DNA from: Caulobacter segnis
Lineage (GTDB): Bacteria > Pseudomonadota > Alphaproteobacteria > Caulobacterales > Caulobacteraceae
Direction of reading: 5' to 3'
DNA: 64,000 bases
NCBI RefSeq assembly: GCF_019931575.1
Contig: NZ_CP082923.1
Coordinates: forward strand, 3,596,001 to 3,660,000
The translations under genes and the position numbers were made by a program. The notes beneath the pieces were generated by a model. It did not search any database, was not told the origin of the DNA, and saw only the letters and a program-made list of their open reading frames with translations. Position 1 is the first letter of the stretch. Each line of letters opens with the position of its first letter. Positions 34,775 to 44,777 of the stretch are shown here, piece by piece.

Positions 34775-35202
34775 GCCAGAGCGCGCCGCGTCCAGTCGAC
34801 GATCTGGGCCGCGCTCATCGCGCCGGCCTGGCGCGCGATCGGCTGGCCGTCGCGGAACAGGATCAGGGTCGGGATGCTGCTGACGTTCAGCGCCCCGGCG
34901 GCGACCGGCTCGGCCTCGGAGTCCAGCTTGAGAAGGCGCGCGGCCGGTTCCAGCTGGCGAGCGGCGGCCTCGAAGTTCGGCGCCATGGTCCGGCATGGTC
35001 CGCACCACGGCGCCCAGACGTCCAGCAGCAGGGCCACGCCCGTCGTGAGCCGGCGATGGCGATCGAGGTCGGCGCCCGTCACGGCCGTGGGCGCGCCGGT
35101 GAACAGCGACGCCTTGCAGCGCCCGCACTTGGCCGACAACGGATCGCGATCCCGCGGCAGGCGATTGCCGGCGCCGCACGCGACGCACACGACCTGAGAC
35201 AT
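34771..35202 (-). CDS. trxC: Thioredoxin 2 type (TrxC) with N-terminal zinc ribbon
   Basis: A 143-residue disulfide reductase. Two N-terminal CxxC pairs (C6/C9 and C26/C29) form the zinc site that marks TrxC, and the active site is W66-C-G-P-C70, followed by the cis-Pro region SSIPTLILF. TrxC is linked to oxidative stress in other bacteria. It is convergent with the small cold-shock operon, sharing the CTAG stop overlap, and divergent from the HWE kinase gene. Confidence 0.93.
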   Translation of the reverse strand: MSQVVCVACGAGNRLPRDRDPLSAKCGRCKASLFTGAPTAVTGADLDRHRRLTTGVALLLDVWAPWCGPCRTMAPNFEAAARQLEPAARLLKLDSEAEPVAAGALNVSSIPTLILFRDGQPIARQAGAMSAAQIVDWTRRALA

Positions 35203-35321
35203 CGACCACCCTCCTTCTTCGTCCCAACACCCGTCAGAGAACGCCGTTCCCGCATAAGCTGAACGGCGACGCTTGTAATCGCCCGTCAGGCAGTGATCAT
35301 GGCCCCGGGCGGCAGGGGCGT

Positions 35322-36341
35322 ATGGTGTCCGGCGAAGGATCTGACAAGGCCGTTCTGGAAGGCGCCGGGGTCTATTTCCTCAGCGTGGTCGAGGCCAGCC
35401 AGGACTGCATCCGCGTCATCAGCCCCGACGGCGCGGTCGAATACATGAACGCCCAGGGCAAGTCGCTGTTCGAGATCGAGGACTTCGACGGCCGGAACCG
35501 CAGCCGCTACTGGCCCGACATGTGGCCGCCCGAGAGCCGCGAGACGGTCGAACAGGCCCTGCGCGCGGCCCAGGCCGGCCACGCCGTCGCCTTCCGCGCC
35601 TACTGCCCCACCGCCAAGGGCGCGCCGCGCTGGTGGGACACCACCGTCTCGCCGATTCTGGAAGACGGCCGCGTCACCCGCGTCCTGGCCACCTCGCGTG
35701 ACGTGACGGGCGAGCGCACCGCCGAGGCGCACCGGCAGCTGCTGGTCAACGAGCTGAACCACCGCGTGAAGAACACCCTGGCCACGGTGCAGTCGATCGC
35801 CAACCAGTCCCTGCGCAACGCCGGCGTCGAGCCGTCGGTGCGCGACGCCCTGGAGGGCCGGCTGATGGCCATCGCCACCACCCACAACGTGCTGACGGAC
35901 CAGAACTGGTCCGCGGCCAGCTTGCGCCAGATCATCGACGGCTCGGTGACGCCCTACAGCTCGAACGCCGGCCAGCTGACCATCAGCGGTCAGGACCTGC
36001 GGGTTTCGCCCAAGCCTGCCGTGGTCATGGCCCTGGCCTTCCACGAGCTGGCCATCAACGCCCTGAAATACGGCGCCCTCTCCGCCCCCGGCGGCCACGT
36101 GGACATCCGCTGGTCCATCGAGCCCGGAGACCAGCTCTATATCGAATGGGCCGAGCGCGGCGGCCCGGCCGTGCGCCCGCCCGAACGTCGCGGCTTCGGC
36201 TCGCGGATCGTCGAGACCGCCCTGCCCACCGAGCTGGGCGGCGCTGTGGCGGTGGACTACCGCGCCGAAGGCCTGCGCTGCTCGATCCGCTCCCCCCTGT
36301 CGTCGCTCGACAAGATCGACGCATTCATGCCGCTGGGGTGA
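35322..36341 (+). CDS. PAS-domain HWE-family sensor histidine kinase
   Basis: A 339-residue soluble kinase with no membrane segment. An N-terminal PAS domain (about residues 15-130; SQDCIRVISPDGAVEYMNAQG and a PAC-like ending VLATSRDVTGERTAEA) is followed by the HWE-type phosphoacceptor helix ELNHRVKNTLATVQSIANQ. The ATPase part has HELAINALKYGAL (N box) and IEWAERGGP, which provides the W and E of the HWE signature. These kinases often act in light, stress or general-stress pathways. No receiver gene is adjacent; a stand-alone receiver lies 20 kb away at 55796. Confidence 0.9.
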   Translation: MVSGEGSDKAVLEGAGVYFLSVVEASQDCIRVISPDGAVEYMNAQGKSLFEIEDFDGRNRSRYWPDMWPPESRETVEQALRAAQAGHAVAFRAYCPTAKGAPRWWDTTVSPILEDGRVTRVLATSRDVTGERTAEAHRQLLVNELNHRVKNTLATVQSIANQSLRNAGVEPSVRDALEGRLMAIATTHNVLTDQNWSAASLRQIIDGSVTPYSSNAGQLTISGQDLRVSPKPAVVMALAFHELAINALKYGALSAPGGHVDIRWSIEPGDQLYIEWAERGGPAVRPPERRGFGSRIVETALPTELGGAVAVDYRAEGLRCSIRSPLSSLDKIDAFMPLG

Positions 36342-36382
36342 CAGCGCCGGCAAAGCGCCCCCTGCACAACCTCAGATAACCA

Positions 36383-36396
36383 TGTTAGCGCTATCC
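36383..36396. promoter_or_regulatory. TAGCGCTA palindrome, XylR-like operator upstream of the secreted hydrolase
   Basis: TGTTAGCGCTATCC contains a perfect 8-bp TAGCGCTA core, 21-34 bp before the GTG start of the hydrolase. LacI-family XylR of Caulobacter crescentus binds operators with this core upstream of xylose-inducible genes (from memory). GCTATCCC within it also resembles a -10 element, so a repressor here would block the promoter. Confidence 0.5.
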
Positions 36397-36416
36397 CAAA
36401 CAGGGAGGCGTGGGGC

Positions 36417-39395
36417 GTGACGAGCTTTCGGCTGATGGCGTCGACGATGGCGCTTGTCTTGGCGGCGACCCTGGCGAACGCCCAGACCGCGCCCGCCCCG
36501 CCCGGCGCGGTGAAACCCGAGGCGGTCCGCGAGGCCGAACGCGCCCTCTGGTCGCCGGGCGAGGCGCTCTACCTGCGGCGTTGGATGGTGAAGGGCCTGG
36601 CCGCGCCCCCGGCCGACGAAGCCAAGCTTCTGGCCACCCCCGACTGGAAGCCGCTTGTCGCCTGGGACGATCTGACGGACCTGACGGCCGCCGGCGCCGA
36701 AGGGCGCTGGCTCTATGCCTCAGCGCTGGTGCGGCGCGACGCCGAAGGTCCGGCGGAGCTTTCGCTGGGCGCCGGCGGGCCGCTGTCGGCCTGGGTCAAC
36801 GGCGAGCCCGTCGCGCTTCCCACGCAGCCCACGGGCCTCCGCGACGCGGTCAGGGTCCCCGTGCGGCTGCGCGCCGGCGACAACGTCCTGCTGCTGCGGG
36901 CCGAGCGTGACTCCGGGGCGACTCTGCTTTCGGCGCGGATCCTGTCTCCCGGCCAACCCTTGGCCGATGTCCGGCTCGAGCCTGGCGCCTGGGACCAGGA
37001 CGGCCAGTTGCAGGTGCGTACGGACTCCCTGCCTCGCCAGGGAACCGTCGAGGTAGTGATCACCGCGCCGGGCGGGCGCGTGGTCGGCCGCGTCAGCGCG
37101 CCGCGTGGATCGATCGCCGCGTTGCCGACCGAGGGTTGGCCGGACGGCCCCTATGAGGTCGCTGTCCGCGCGACCAACGCCGCCGGCGAACCCCTGCTGG
37201 CCTTCGCCCCCTGGTTCAAGGGCGACATGGCGCCGGCGGCCAGGGCCCTGCTCGACCAGGCCGCCGGCGCGACCGGGGCCGACGCCGAATCCGGCCACTG
37301 GCGCATGCTGGGCGCCCTGGTCGCCGACCGCGCCGGCGCCGATCTGTCGCGCCTGAAGAGCGCCTACGCGCCGGTCCACTCGGCGCTGATGGAGGCGGCG
37401 GAGATGCGGATGGGGCCGAAAGCCGCGATCCGCGCCTCCGGCTTCGTGCGTCTGGCCTGGATCGATCCGCTGGACGGGTCCACTCAGTTCTGCCGCGCCT
37501 ATCTTCCCGCCGGCTACGACCAGGGGCGGGCCTGGCCGGCGGTATTGTACCTGCACGGCGCCAACGGCGCGGCGCCGCCCTATGTCCGCTACTGGAACGT
37601 CGACGTCCGTCATGGCGGCGTCGCCGAGCGGTGGCCGATGATCTGGATCGAGCCGCACGGGCGCGGCACGAACGGCTATCTCGGCCCGGGCGAGCTGGAT
37701 GTGATCAACTGCCTGGAAGCCGCGCGCGCCCGGTTGAACGTGGACGACACGCGCACCTATCTCACCGGCGGCTCAATGGGCGGCAAGGGAACCTGGCAGC
37801 TCGGCGCACGCCATGCCGGCCGGTTCGCGGCCCTGGCCCCGGTGTTCGGCGGCGCCGATCCGCGCCTCGATTCCAAGTCCGGCCGCGACGACCCCGCCGC
37901 CGACCGGCCGATGGAGCGCTGGCTGCGCGAGGCCGAGAGCGACTTCGCCGGACTGGAGGCGTTGAACAACACGCCGGTCTTCATCCACCAGGGCGATGAA
38001 GACGTCGCCGCCGACGTCCGCCAAGCCCGACACGCGACCACTCTGTTGCAGCGCTGGGGCTATGACGTCCGCTATCGCGAATATCCGGGGCGCGGCCACG
38101 AAGCCCTGGGCGAACTGGACGACATCGTCGGCTGGTTCCTGCAACATCGCCAGGCCGAGGCGCCGACCAAGGTCCGCCTTCGCGCCGCCGATCTGCGCGC
38201 CGCCCGGGCCCACTGGTTGACCGTCGATCGCGCGATGGCCCCGCTGTCGATGATCCAGGTCGACGCCGAGATGACCGAGCCCGGCGTGCTACGTCTCGAC
38301 ACTCGAAACGTCGCCCGCCTGAACCTCGCGCCGCCCCCGAGCCTCTTGCGGCGCGACGCTGCGCTAAAGGTCGTCTGGAACGGCCGCCCCCTCGAGATCG
38401 CGCCCGGATCCGACGGCCGCTTCGTCCTGGCCGCCCCCGACGCGCCCAGGGGAGCCACGTTCAAGACGCCCGCCTTGCCGGGCGGGGTCCTCGACATCCT
38501 GTCGACGCCGTTCGTCATCGTCGTCGGCACGACGGCGCACGATCCGGACATGCGGGCGTCGATCCGCGACAAGGCCCAGGTCCTGGCGGGCCTCTGGCGC
38601 TCGGTCTACGGCGGCGAGCCGCGCATCGTCGACGACAGGGCTCTGACGGCGGAGCAGGCGAAAAGCCTTTCCCTGATTCTGCTCGGCGGACCCGACGCCA
38701 ACGCCGTTTCGGCCCGGCTGCGCCGCGACCTGCCATTAGCCGTGGCCGCGGACTCGATCACGATCGATGGCCGGCGGTTTGAGGCCAAGGACGCCTACGC
38801 CGTCATGCTGCGCCCCAGCCCTCGAGCGGCGGACCGATACGTGCTCTCGGTGGCCGCCACCTCGGCGGCGGGCCTGTTCGCGTGGGAGCCGTTCTCGCTG
38901 GTCGCGGTCATGGGCGACTCCATCGCCAATCCCTACGACTGGTGGGTCGGCGACGGCCGCCGGCCGGCTCAGCCTCGAGGAAGAGCGCCCGATCGCGGCT
39001 GGATCGCCTCCGGCGTCTTCGACCAGGCCTGGCGGCGCGACGATCGCTGGACCTTCCTGGGCGACCCGGCCCTGCGGGCCGCCACGCCGCTGCTGGCGCG
39101 CCCTAAGGCCACCGTCATCCTGCCGTCGACCGTCCTGGACCGCTATGTCGGGCGTTACGCCTTGGCGGATCGTCCCGGGGTCACGCTGGTGGTGCGGCGC
39201 GATGGCGACGTCCTGATGGTCGATCCACCAGCCGGGCTGCCGCGCGACAAGCTGCTGGCCGAAAGTCCGACCCGCTTCCGCTTCGCCTCGGACGGTTCGT
39301 TGGCCGAGGCCGTGCTGGATCCCGCCGGCAAAGTCGTTGAGCTGCGTTTTGGCGAGGGCGGCGGCGCTTCGACCTGGCGGCCCGCGCCGCAATGA
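36417..39395 (+). CDS. Large secreted alpha/beta-hydrolase (esterase/peptidase S9-like)
   Basis: A 992-residue precursor starting with GTG; GGGAGG lies upstream. Signal peptide MTSFRLMASTMALVLAATLANA. The N-terminal 300 residues are beta-rich (LSLGAGGPLSAWVNGEPV, RVPVRLRAGDNVLLLRAE), like a jelly-roll or glycoside-binding module. An alpha/beta-hydrolase domain follows (about 350-600): VLYLHGANG for the oxyanion region, nucleophile Ser in TGGSMGGKG, Asp in HQGDEDVAADV and His in GRGHEAL. The C-terminal 400 residues include a Rossmann-like part (PFVIVVGTTAHDPDM, LILLGGPDANAV) and a terminal beta domain (GRYALADRPGVTLVVRRDGDVL). The XylR-like operator suggests a polysaccharide-related esterase. 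Substrate unproven. Confidence 0.85.
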   Translation: MTSFRLMASTMALVLAATLANAQTAPAPPGAVKPEAVREAERALWSPGEALYLRRWMVKGLAAPPADEAKLLATPDWKPLVAWDDLTDLTAAGAEGRWLYASALVRRDAEGPAELSLGAGGPLSAWVNGEPVALPTQPTGLRDAVRVPVRLRAGDNVLLLRAERDSGATLLSARILSPGQPLADVRLEPGAWDQDGQLQVRTDSLPRQGTVEVVITAPGGRVVGRVSAPRGSIAALPTEGWPDGPYEVAVRATNAAGEPLLAFAPWFKGDMAPAARALLDQAAGATGADAESGHWRMLGALVADRAGADLSRLKSAYAPVHSALMEAAEMRMGPKAAIRASGFVRLAWIDPLDGSTQFCRAYLPAGYDQGRAWPAVLYLHGANGAAPPYVRYWNVDVRHGGVAERWPMIWIEPHGRGTNGYLGPGELDVINCLEAARARLNVDDTRTYLTGGSMGGKGTWQLGARHAGRFAALAPVFGGADPRLDSKSGRDDPAADRPMERWLREAESDFAGLEALNNTPVFIHQGDEDVAADVRQARHATTLLQRWGYDVRYREYPGRGHEALGELDDIVGWFLQHRQAEAPTKVRLRAADLRAARAHWLTVDRAMAPLSMIQVDAEMTEPGVLRLDTRNVARLNLAPPPSLLRRDAALKVVWNGRPLEIAPGSDGRFVLAAPDAPRGATFKTPALPGGVLDILSTPFVIVVGTTAHDPDMRASIRDKAQVLAGLWRSVYGGEPRIVDDRALTAEQAKSLSLILLGGPDANAVSARLRRDLPLAVAADSITIDGRRFEAKDAYAVMLRPSPRAADRYVLSVAATSAAGLFAWEPFSLVAVMGDSIANPYDWWVGDGRRPAQPRGRAPDRGWIASGVFDQAWRRDDRWTFLGDPALRAATPLLARPKATVILPSTVLDRYVGRYALADRPGVTLVVRRDGDVLMVDPPAGLPRDKLLAESPTRFRFASDGSLAEAVLDPAGKVVELRFGEGGGASTWRPAPQ

Positions 39396-39396
39396 T

Positions 39397-40812
39397 CTAG
39401 GCCACGGCCGACTTGCTGGCCCCGCCGACCAGGCCGTTGACCGCCACGCGGAACGCCTCGCCGCGGGCCTCGAAATCGCTGAACTGGTCGAACGAGGCGC
39501 AGGCGGGCGAGAGCAGGACGATGGCGTCCTCGCCGCTGGCGGCCGCGTCGGCATAGGCCTGCTGGACAGCCTTCTCCAGCGTGCCGCTCATGATCACCTC
39601 GGCCTTGCCGGCCAGGGTCCAGGAGAACGGCTGGGCGGCCTCGCCGATCAGGTAGGCCTTGGCGATGCGCGGGAAGAGGTCCTTCAGGTCCTCGATGCCG
39701 CCAGCCTTGGCGACGCCGCCGGCGATCCAGTAGAACTTGGGATAGGACGACATCGCCTGGCGGGCGGCGTCGGCGTTGGTGGCCTTGCTGTCGTTGACGA
39801 AGCGGACCTTGCCGATCTTGCCGACCGTCTCCATCCGGTGGGCTAGGCCCGGGAAGCTCATCAGGCCGTCGACCGCGTCGTGCATCGGGATGCCGATGGC
39901 CCGCGCGGCGGCGTAGGCGGCCGCGGCATTCTGCCAGTTGTGGCGGCCCGGCAGGCTGCGGGCCCGCAGCAGGTCGGCGACCTCCACGACCCGCTCGCCG
40001 GTGGCGTCGTAGAGTACGCCCTGCAGGGCGTAGACGCCCCGGCCCATGGCCTTGCCGGCGCTGATGGGCCAGATGGTCCGGCGGTTAGCGGCGGTGATCT
40101 CGGTGCAGATCTGCTGGCACCAGGGATCGTCCACCCCGATGATCGCCGTGTCGCCCTTGCCCTGGTTCAGGAAGATCCGACGCTTGGCGGCGATGTAGCC
40201 GTCCATGCCGCCGTGGCGGTCCAGGTGGTCGGGCGAGATGTTCAACAGCACCACCGCGTCGGGGTGCAGGCTGGAGGTCAGGTCCAGTTGGTATGAAGAC
40301 AGCTCCAGCACGTAGACCGCGCCGCCGTGCATGTCCTCCAGGCCCAGCACGCCCAGGCCGATATTGCCGCCGATGCGGGTGTCGCGGCCCGCCGAGGCGC
40401 ACAGGTGGCCGATCAGGGCCGTGGTCGTCGACTTGCCGTTGGTGCCGGTGATGGCGATGATCTTCGGGCGCTTGTGGACCGGCGCGGCGTTGACCGTGCG
40501 GGCGAAGAGCTCGACGTCGCCCAGGATCTCGACGCCGGCGGCCTTGGCCTTCTCGACGGTCCAGTGGGGCTTGGGATGGGTCAGCGGCACGCCCGGCGAC
40601 AGCATCAGGGCGGCGAACTGGCTCCAGTCTGCGGCCTCCAGGTCGACGACCGGGAAGCCCTCGGCGGCGGCCGCCTCGCGGCTGGCCGGCTTTTCGTCCC
40701 ACAGAGCCACCTTCGCCCCACCCGCGATCAAGGCGCGCGCCGCCGTAAGCCCGGTGCGGCCCAGGCCGAACACCGCGACGGTCTTGTCCTCGAAACCGCG
40801 GACGGGGATCAT
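39397..40812 (-). CDS. murD: UDP-N-acetylmuramoylalanine--D-glutamate ligase
   Basis: A 471-residue Mur ligase that adds D-Glu. N-domain VAVFGLGRTGLTAARAL, ATP site AITGTNGKSTTTALIG, NISPDHLDRHGGMDGY and C-domain RFVNDSKATNADAARQAM. Its stop lies one base from the stop of the convergent hydrolase gene, so any terminator must lie inside coding sequence. This is the last gene of the first dcw block (mraZ to murD). Confidence 0.98.
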   Translation of the reverse strand: MIPVRGFEDKTVAVFGLGRTGLTAARALIAGGAKVALWDEKPASREAAAAEGFPVVDLEAADWSQFAALMLSPGVPLTHPKPHWTVEKAKAAGVEILGDVELFARTVNAAPVHKRPKIIAITGTNGKSTTTALIGHLCASAGRDTRIGGNIGLGVLGLEDMHGGAVYVLELSSYQLDLTSSLHPDAVVLLNISPDHLDRHGGMDGYIAAKRRIFLNQGKGDTAIIGVDDPWCQQICTEITAANRRTIWPISAGKAMGRGVYALQGVLYDATGERVVEVADLLRARSLPGRHNWQNAAAAYAAARAIGIPMHDAVDGLMSFPGLAHRMETVGKIGKVRFVNDSKATNADAARQAMSSYPKFYWIAGGVAKAGGIEDLKDLFPRIAKAYLIGEAAQPFSWTLAGKAEVIMSGTLEKAVQQAYADAAASGEDAIVLLSPACASFDQFSDFEARGEAFRVAVNGLVGGASKSAVA

Positions 40813-40826
40813 GTGTACGCCTCTCC

Positions 40827-41939
40827 CTAACGCAGCTTGAGCGTGGCGAGGCCGACGAAGGACAGCATCATCGCCACGATCCAGAAGCGGATCACGACGG
40901 TGGATTCAGCCCAGCCCAGCTTCTCGAAATGGTGGTGGATCGGCGCCATCAGGAAGACCCGCTTGCCGGTCTTCTTGAAGTAGGCGACCTGGATCATGAC
41001 GCTCAGCGCCTCGGCCACGAACAGGCCGCCGACGATGCCCAGGACCAGCTCGTGCTTGGCGCAGACGGCGATCGCGCCCAGCGCGCCGCCCAGGGCCAGC
41101 GAACCGGTGTCGCCCATGAAGATCTTGGCCGGCGGGGCGTTGTACCACAGGAAGCCCATGCCCCCGCCGATGATCGCGCCGCACAGCACCGCCAGCTCCC
41201 CGACGCCGGGCGCGAAGTGCAGGTTGAGATAGTCCGCGAACTTGTAGTTGCCCACCAGATAGGCGATCAGGCCGAAGGTCGAGGCGGCGAACATCACCGG
41301 CACGATGGCCAGGCCGTCCAGGCCGTCGGTCAGGTTCACAGCGTTAGAGAAACCGGCGATCGTGACCGCCGCGAAGACCACGTAGAACCAGCCCAGATTG
41401 ATCACCAGCGCCTTGAAGATCGGGAAGACCACGCTGGTCTCCATCCCCGGCGTCATCGGTGACTTGGGCGCGAACAGGATCAGAATGACGGCCGCGACGA
41501 TGGCCACCGCGAACTGGGCGACCAGCTTCTGGACGCTGGAGAGGCCGGCGGTGGTCTGCTTGGTGACCTTGGCGTAGTCGTCCATGAAGCCCAGCACGCC
41601 GTAGCTGCCGGTGATCAGCAGCACGACCCAGACATGGATGTTGCGCAGGTCGGCCCACAGCAGGGCGCCGACGAACAGGCCCGCCAGGATCATGAAGCCG
41701 CCCATGGTGGGCGTGCCGGCCTTCTCGGTGACATGGCGGGCGATGCCGTCCGTGCGGATCGGCTGGCCCTTGCCCTGCTTGGCCTTCATCCAGCGGATGA
41801 AGCGTGAGCCCATCGCCACCGCGACCACATAGGCCGTCAGCATGGCCATGCCCGACCGGAAGGTCAGGTATTTCAACAGGTTCAGCGCCGGGACGTGCTC
41901 TTGCGTGCGCGCCAGCCATTCGTACAGGAAGTACAGCAT
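40827..41939 (-). CDS. mraY: Phospho-N-acetylmuramoyl-pentapeptide transferase
   Basis: A 370-residue polytopic enzyme making lipid I from UDP-MurNAc-pentapeptide and undecaprenyl phosphate. Family motifs: [35 protein letters not shown] with the metal-binding Asp pair, [13 protein letters not shown], and [17 protein letters not shown]. Its start codon overlaps the murF stop by one base. Confidence 0.98.
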   Translation of the reverse strand: MLYFLYEWLARTQEHVPALNLLKYLTFRSGMAMLTAYVVAVAMGSRFIRWMKAKQGKGQPIRTDGIARHVTEKAGTPTMGGFMILAGLFVGALLWADLRNIHVWVVLLITGSYGVLGFMDDYAKVTKQTTAGLSSVQKLVAQFAVAIVAAVILILFAPKSPMTPGMETSVVFPIFKALVINLGWFYVVFAAVTIAGFSNAVNLTDGLDGLAIVPVMFAASTFGLIAYLVGNYKFADYLNLHFAPGVGELAVLCGAIIGGGMGFLWYNAPPAKIFMGDTGSLALGGALGAIAVCAKHELVLGIVGGLFVAEALSVMIQVAYFKKTGKRVFLMAPIHHHFEKLGWAESTVVIRFWIVAMMLSFVGLATLKLR

Positions 41940-43324
41940 CAGCCCTGTTCCCCAAGGTCGAGCGCGGCCAGGGCCCCGGCGAGAACGCCGGCCCTGGAGC
42001 CATTCGACCCCTTCACCATCACCACGTCGCCCGGCCGGATCGCCCCCGCCAGCTGCGCCGTTAACTTTTCAGTAACTTCCGCGTAGCCGCCTCGCCGAGT
42101 CGGCGGAAGCGCCTCCCACAGCGATTTCATGTGGACGCCCGCGAGAAAAACGACGTCAACGTTTGCACGCGCGATCGGGTCCGCAAGCTCGGCGTGAAAC
42201 CGGCCGCTGCTCTCGCCAAGCTCGAGCATGTCGGTCAGCACTGCGACCCGACGGCCGGCGACCTCGCGCGCCCCCAGGGTCTTCAGCGCGGCCTGCATCG
42301 AGACCGGGTTGGCGTTGTAGCTCTCGTCCACCAGGGTGAAGGCGCCGCCGTCGATGCGGACGGTCTTTTCGGCCCCGCGCCCCTCGATCGGCGCGAACGC
42401 CGCCAGAGCCGCCAGCGCGGTCTCGCGCGGTACGTCCAGGGCTTCCAGCATCAAGAGGACGCACAGGCTGTTGGGCCCCCAGTGCACCCCGGTCTGGCGG
42501 ATCGGGAAGGTCAGGGCCTCGCCACGCAGCGTGACGGAGACCTTGGCCCCCTCACCTTGCACGGCGAAGCCGGTCAGGCGCGCGGTGGCGTCGGCGGCCC
42601 CGCCGAAGCTCCAGACGGTCGCGCCAGCCTTCTCGGCCTCGGCCTTCAGCAGGTCGAACCACTTGTTGTCGGCGTTCAGCACGGCGATCCCGCCGGGCTC
42701 CAGCCCCGCGAAGATCTCGGCCTTGGCGCGGGCCACGCCTTCTTCGTTCGGGAAGTTCTCCAGGTGGACCGGACCGACCGTGGTGATGGCCACCGCGTGC
42801 GGCCGGACGAACTGGCTAAGGGGGGTGATCTCGTCGGCGTGGTTCATGCCGACCTCGAACACGGCGCGCTGCGTGTCGCGCGGCATCCGGGCCAGGGTCA
42901 GGGGCACGCCGATATGGTTGTTGTAGCTCTTGACCGAAGCGTGGGCCTTGCCGGCCAGTCGCAGGCCCGCCTCAACGGCGCGCGTGACGCTGGTCTTGCC
43001 GACCGAGCCCGTCACCGCCCCGCGCTTGCATTGCGGCGCGCGCTCGCGGGCGGCGACGCCCAGGGCTTCCAGGGCCTTGAAGGTGTCCTCGACCATCACC
43101 GCCGGGAAGCCGACGGGCTTGGCGGCCAGCACGCCGGCCGCGCCATTGGCCACGGCCTGCAGGACGAAGTCATGGCCGTCGCGCGCACCGACCAGGGGTA
43201 CGAACAGGTCGCCCGGCTCGACCGTGCGGGTGTCGATCGAGACGCCGGTCACGGTGAAGTCGCCGGCGACCTCGCCGCCGGTGGCTTCAGCGATTTCCTG
43301 GGCGGTCCAGAGCGCTTCAGGCAT
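41939..43324 (-). CDS. murF: UDP-N-acetylmuramoyl-tripeptide--D-alanyl-D-alanine ligase
   Basis: A 461-residue Mur ligase that adds D-Ala-D-Ala. [25 protein letters not shown] in the N-domain, ATP site [15 protein letters not shown], then [27 protein letters not shown] and [16 protein letters not shown]. The ATG at 43324 ([14 protein letters not shown]) lies 8 nt inside the murE 3' end; the reading frame goes on upstream only as a shadow of murE. Confidence 0.97.
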   Translation of the reverse strand: MPEALWTAQEIAEATGGEVAGDFTVTGVSIDTRTVEPGDLFVPLVGARDGHDFVLQAVANGAAGVLAAKPVGFPAVMVEDTFKALEALGVAARERAPQCKRGAVTGSVGKTSVTRAVEAGLRLAGKAHASVKSYNNHIGVPLTLARMPRDTQRAVFEVGMNHADEITPLSQFVRPHAVAITTVGPVHLENFPNEEGVARAKAEIFAGLEPGGIAVLNADNKWFDLLKAEAEKAGATVWSFGGAADATARLTGFAVQGEGAKVSVTLRGEALTFPIRQTGVHWGPNSLCVLLMLEALDVPRETALAALAAFAPIEGRGAEKTVRIDGGAFTLVDESYNANPVSMQAALKTLGAREVAGRRVAVLTDMLELGESSGRFHAELADPIARANVDVVFLAGVHMKSLWEALPPTRRGGYAEVTEKLTAQLAGAIRPGDVVMVKGSNGSRAGVLAGALAALDLGEQG

Positions 43325-44777
43325 GCACGCCCTCCAGCGCTTCCAGCGTCTCGGCCACGTCGTCGAACGGGTGGACGACGCCGGCGACGATCTGGCCCTG
43401 TTCGTGACCCTTGCCGGCGACGACCAGCACATCGCCCTCGCCCAGCAGCGCCACGGCAGCGCGGATCGCGGCGCGGCGGTCGCCGATCTCGCGAGCGCCC
43501 GGAGCGGCCTCCAGGATGGCGGCGCGGATCGAGGAAGGTTCCTCGGAACGAGGATTGTCGTCGGTGACGATGGCGATGTCGGCCAGGCGCGCGGCGATCG
43601 CGCCCATCAGCGGACGCTTGCCGCGATCACGGTCGCCGCCGGCCCCGAACACGGCGATCAGCTTGCCTCGCGTGTGCGGGCGCAAGGCTTCCAGGACCGT
43701 CTCCAGACCGTCCGGCGTGTGGGCGTAGTCGACATAGGCCTCGCCGCCCTTGGGGCCGCGACCGACGCGTTGCAGGCGCCCGGCCGCGCCTTCCAGCGTT
43801 TCCAGGGCCTTCAGCACCTTGGCGGGGCTCTCGCCAGCGGCGATGCACAGGCCGGCCGCGACCAGCACGTTCGAGGCCTGGAAGGCGCCGGCCAGCGGCA
43901 GGCGGATGTGATGCGTGGCGTCGTCGATCTCGACGACCAGGTCCTGGCCGGCCGGCGTCGGCGTGCGCGAGATGAGGCGCAGCCCCTGGCCGTCCTCGCC
44001 GACCGAGAACACGCTCTGGCCCGAGGTGACGGCGGCGGCGGCGAAGTTCGGGAAGGCCTCGCTGTCGGCGTTCAGCACCGCCGTCGCGCCGTTCGGCGTC
44101 AGGGTGTCGAACAAGCGCAGCTTGGCGGCCCGGTATTCCTCCATCGAGCCGTGATAGTCGAGGTGGTCCTGGGTGAAGTTGGTGAAGCCGGCGGCGCGCA
44201 GCTTGACGCCGTCGACACGACGCTGGTCGACGCCGTGCGAGCTGGCTTCCAGCGCCAGGTGGGTGACGCCCATCTCGGCCAGGCGCGCGACCATCTCGGC
44301 CACGTCGCCGGCGTCCGGCGTCGTCAGGCCCGGCGGGGTCAGCTGCTGATCGGGCTTGCCGGCCTCGCTGACCACCACGCCCAGGGTGCCCATGCTGGCG
44401 GCCTTGTGGCCCAGCTTAGCGAAGATCTGGCGGCAGAAGCCGGCGACCGAGGTCTTGCCGTTGGTGCCGGTGACGGCGACGCACATGGCCGGCTGCTTGC
44501 CCCAGAAGGCGGCCGAGGCCAGGGCGTAGGCGCGGCGGGCGTCCTCTGATCGGACCACCGGCACGCCCAGGCCTTCGAGGCCGCCCTCGGGGGCCAGCAC
44601 GGCGGCGGCGCCCTTGGACACCGCGCCCGGCGCGAAGTCGCGACCGTCGACCTTGGTCCCCGGCAGGGCGGCGAACAGCCAGCCGGCGGTGACCTTGCGG
44701 CTGTCGGCCGTGACGCCGGCGATCACTGGATCGTTGGCGAAGGGGCGGTTGAACAGTTCCGACAGGTGTCTGGTCAT
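43317..44777 (-). CDS. murE: UDP-N-acetylmuramoyl-tripeptide synthetase (meso-diaminopimelate-adding type)
   Basis: A 486-residue Mur ligase that adds the third residue. N-domain GVTADSRKVTAGWLFAALPG, ATP site AVTGTNGKTSVAGF, LALEASSHGVDQRRVDG, FTNFTQDHLDYHGSMEEY, VDYAHTPDGLETVL. The motif DNPRSEEPSSIRAAIL (DNPR) indicates the meso-DAP specificity expected for Gram-negatives. Overlaps ftsI by 4 nt (ATGA). Confidence 0.97.
   Translation of the reverse strand: MTRHLSELFNRPFANDPVIAGVTADSRKVTAGWLFAALPGTKVDGRDFAPGAVSKGAAAVLAPEGGLEGLGVPVVRSEDARRAYALASAAFWGKQPAMCVAVTGTNGKTSVAGFCRQIFAKLGHKAASMGTLGVVVSEAGKPDQQLTPPGLTTPDAGDVAEMVARLAEMGVTHLALEASSHGVDQRRVDGVKLRAAGFTNFTQDHLDYHGSMEEYRAAKLRLFDTLTPNGATAVLNADSEAFPNFAAAAVTSGQSVFSVGEDGQGLRLISRTPTPAGQDLVVEIDDATHHIRLPLAGAFQASNVLVAAGLCIAAGESPAKVLKALETLEGAAGRLQRVGRGPKGGEAYVDYAHTPDGLETVLEALRPHTRGKLIAVFGAGGDRDRGKRPLMGAIAARLADIAIVTDDNPRSEEPSSIRAAILEAAPGAREIGDRRAAIRAAVALLGEGDVLVVAGKGHEQGQIVAGVVHPFDDVAETLEALEGVHA

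Noticed and set aside
35203..35321. General stress (EcfG) promoter GGAAC-N16-CGTT between trxC and the HWE kinase
   Set aside because: GGAAC is present on the minus strand, but the downstream element is TGTT, not CGTT, so the match is too weak to claim.
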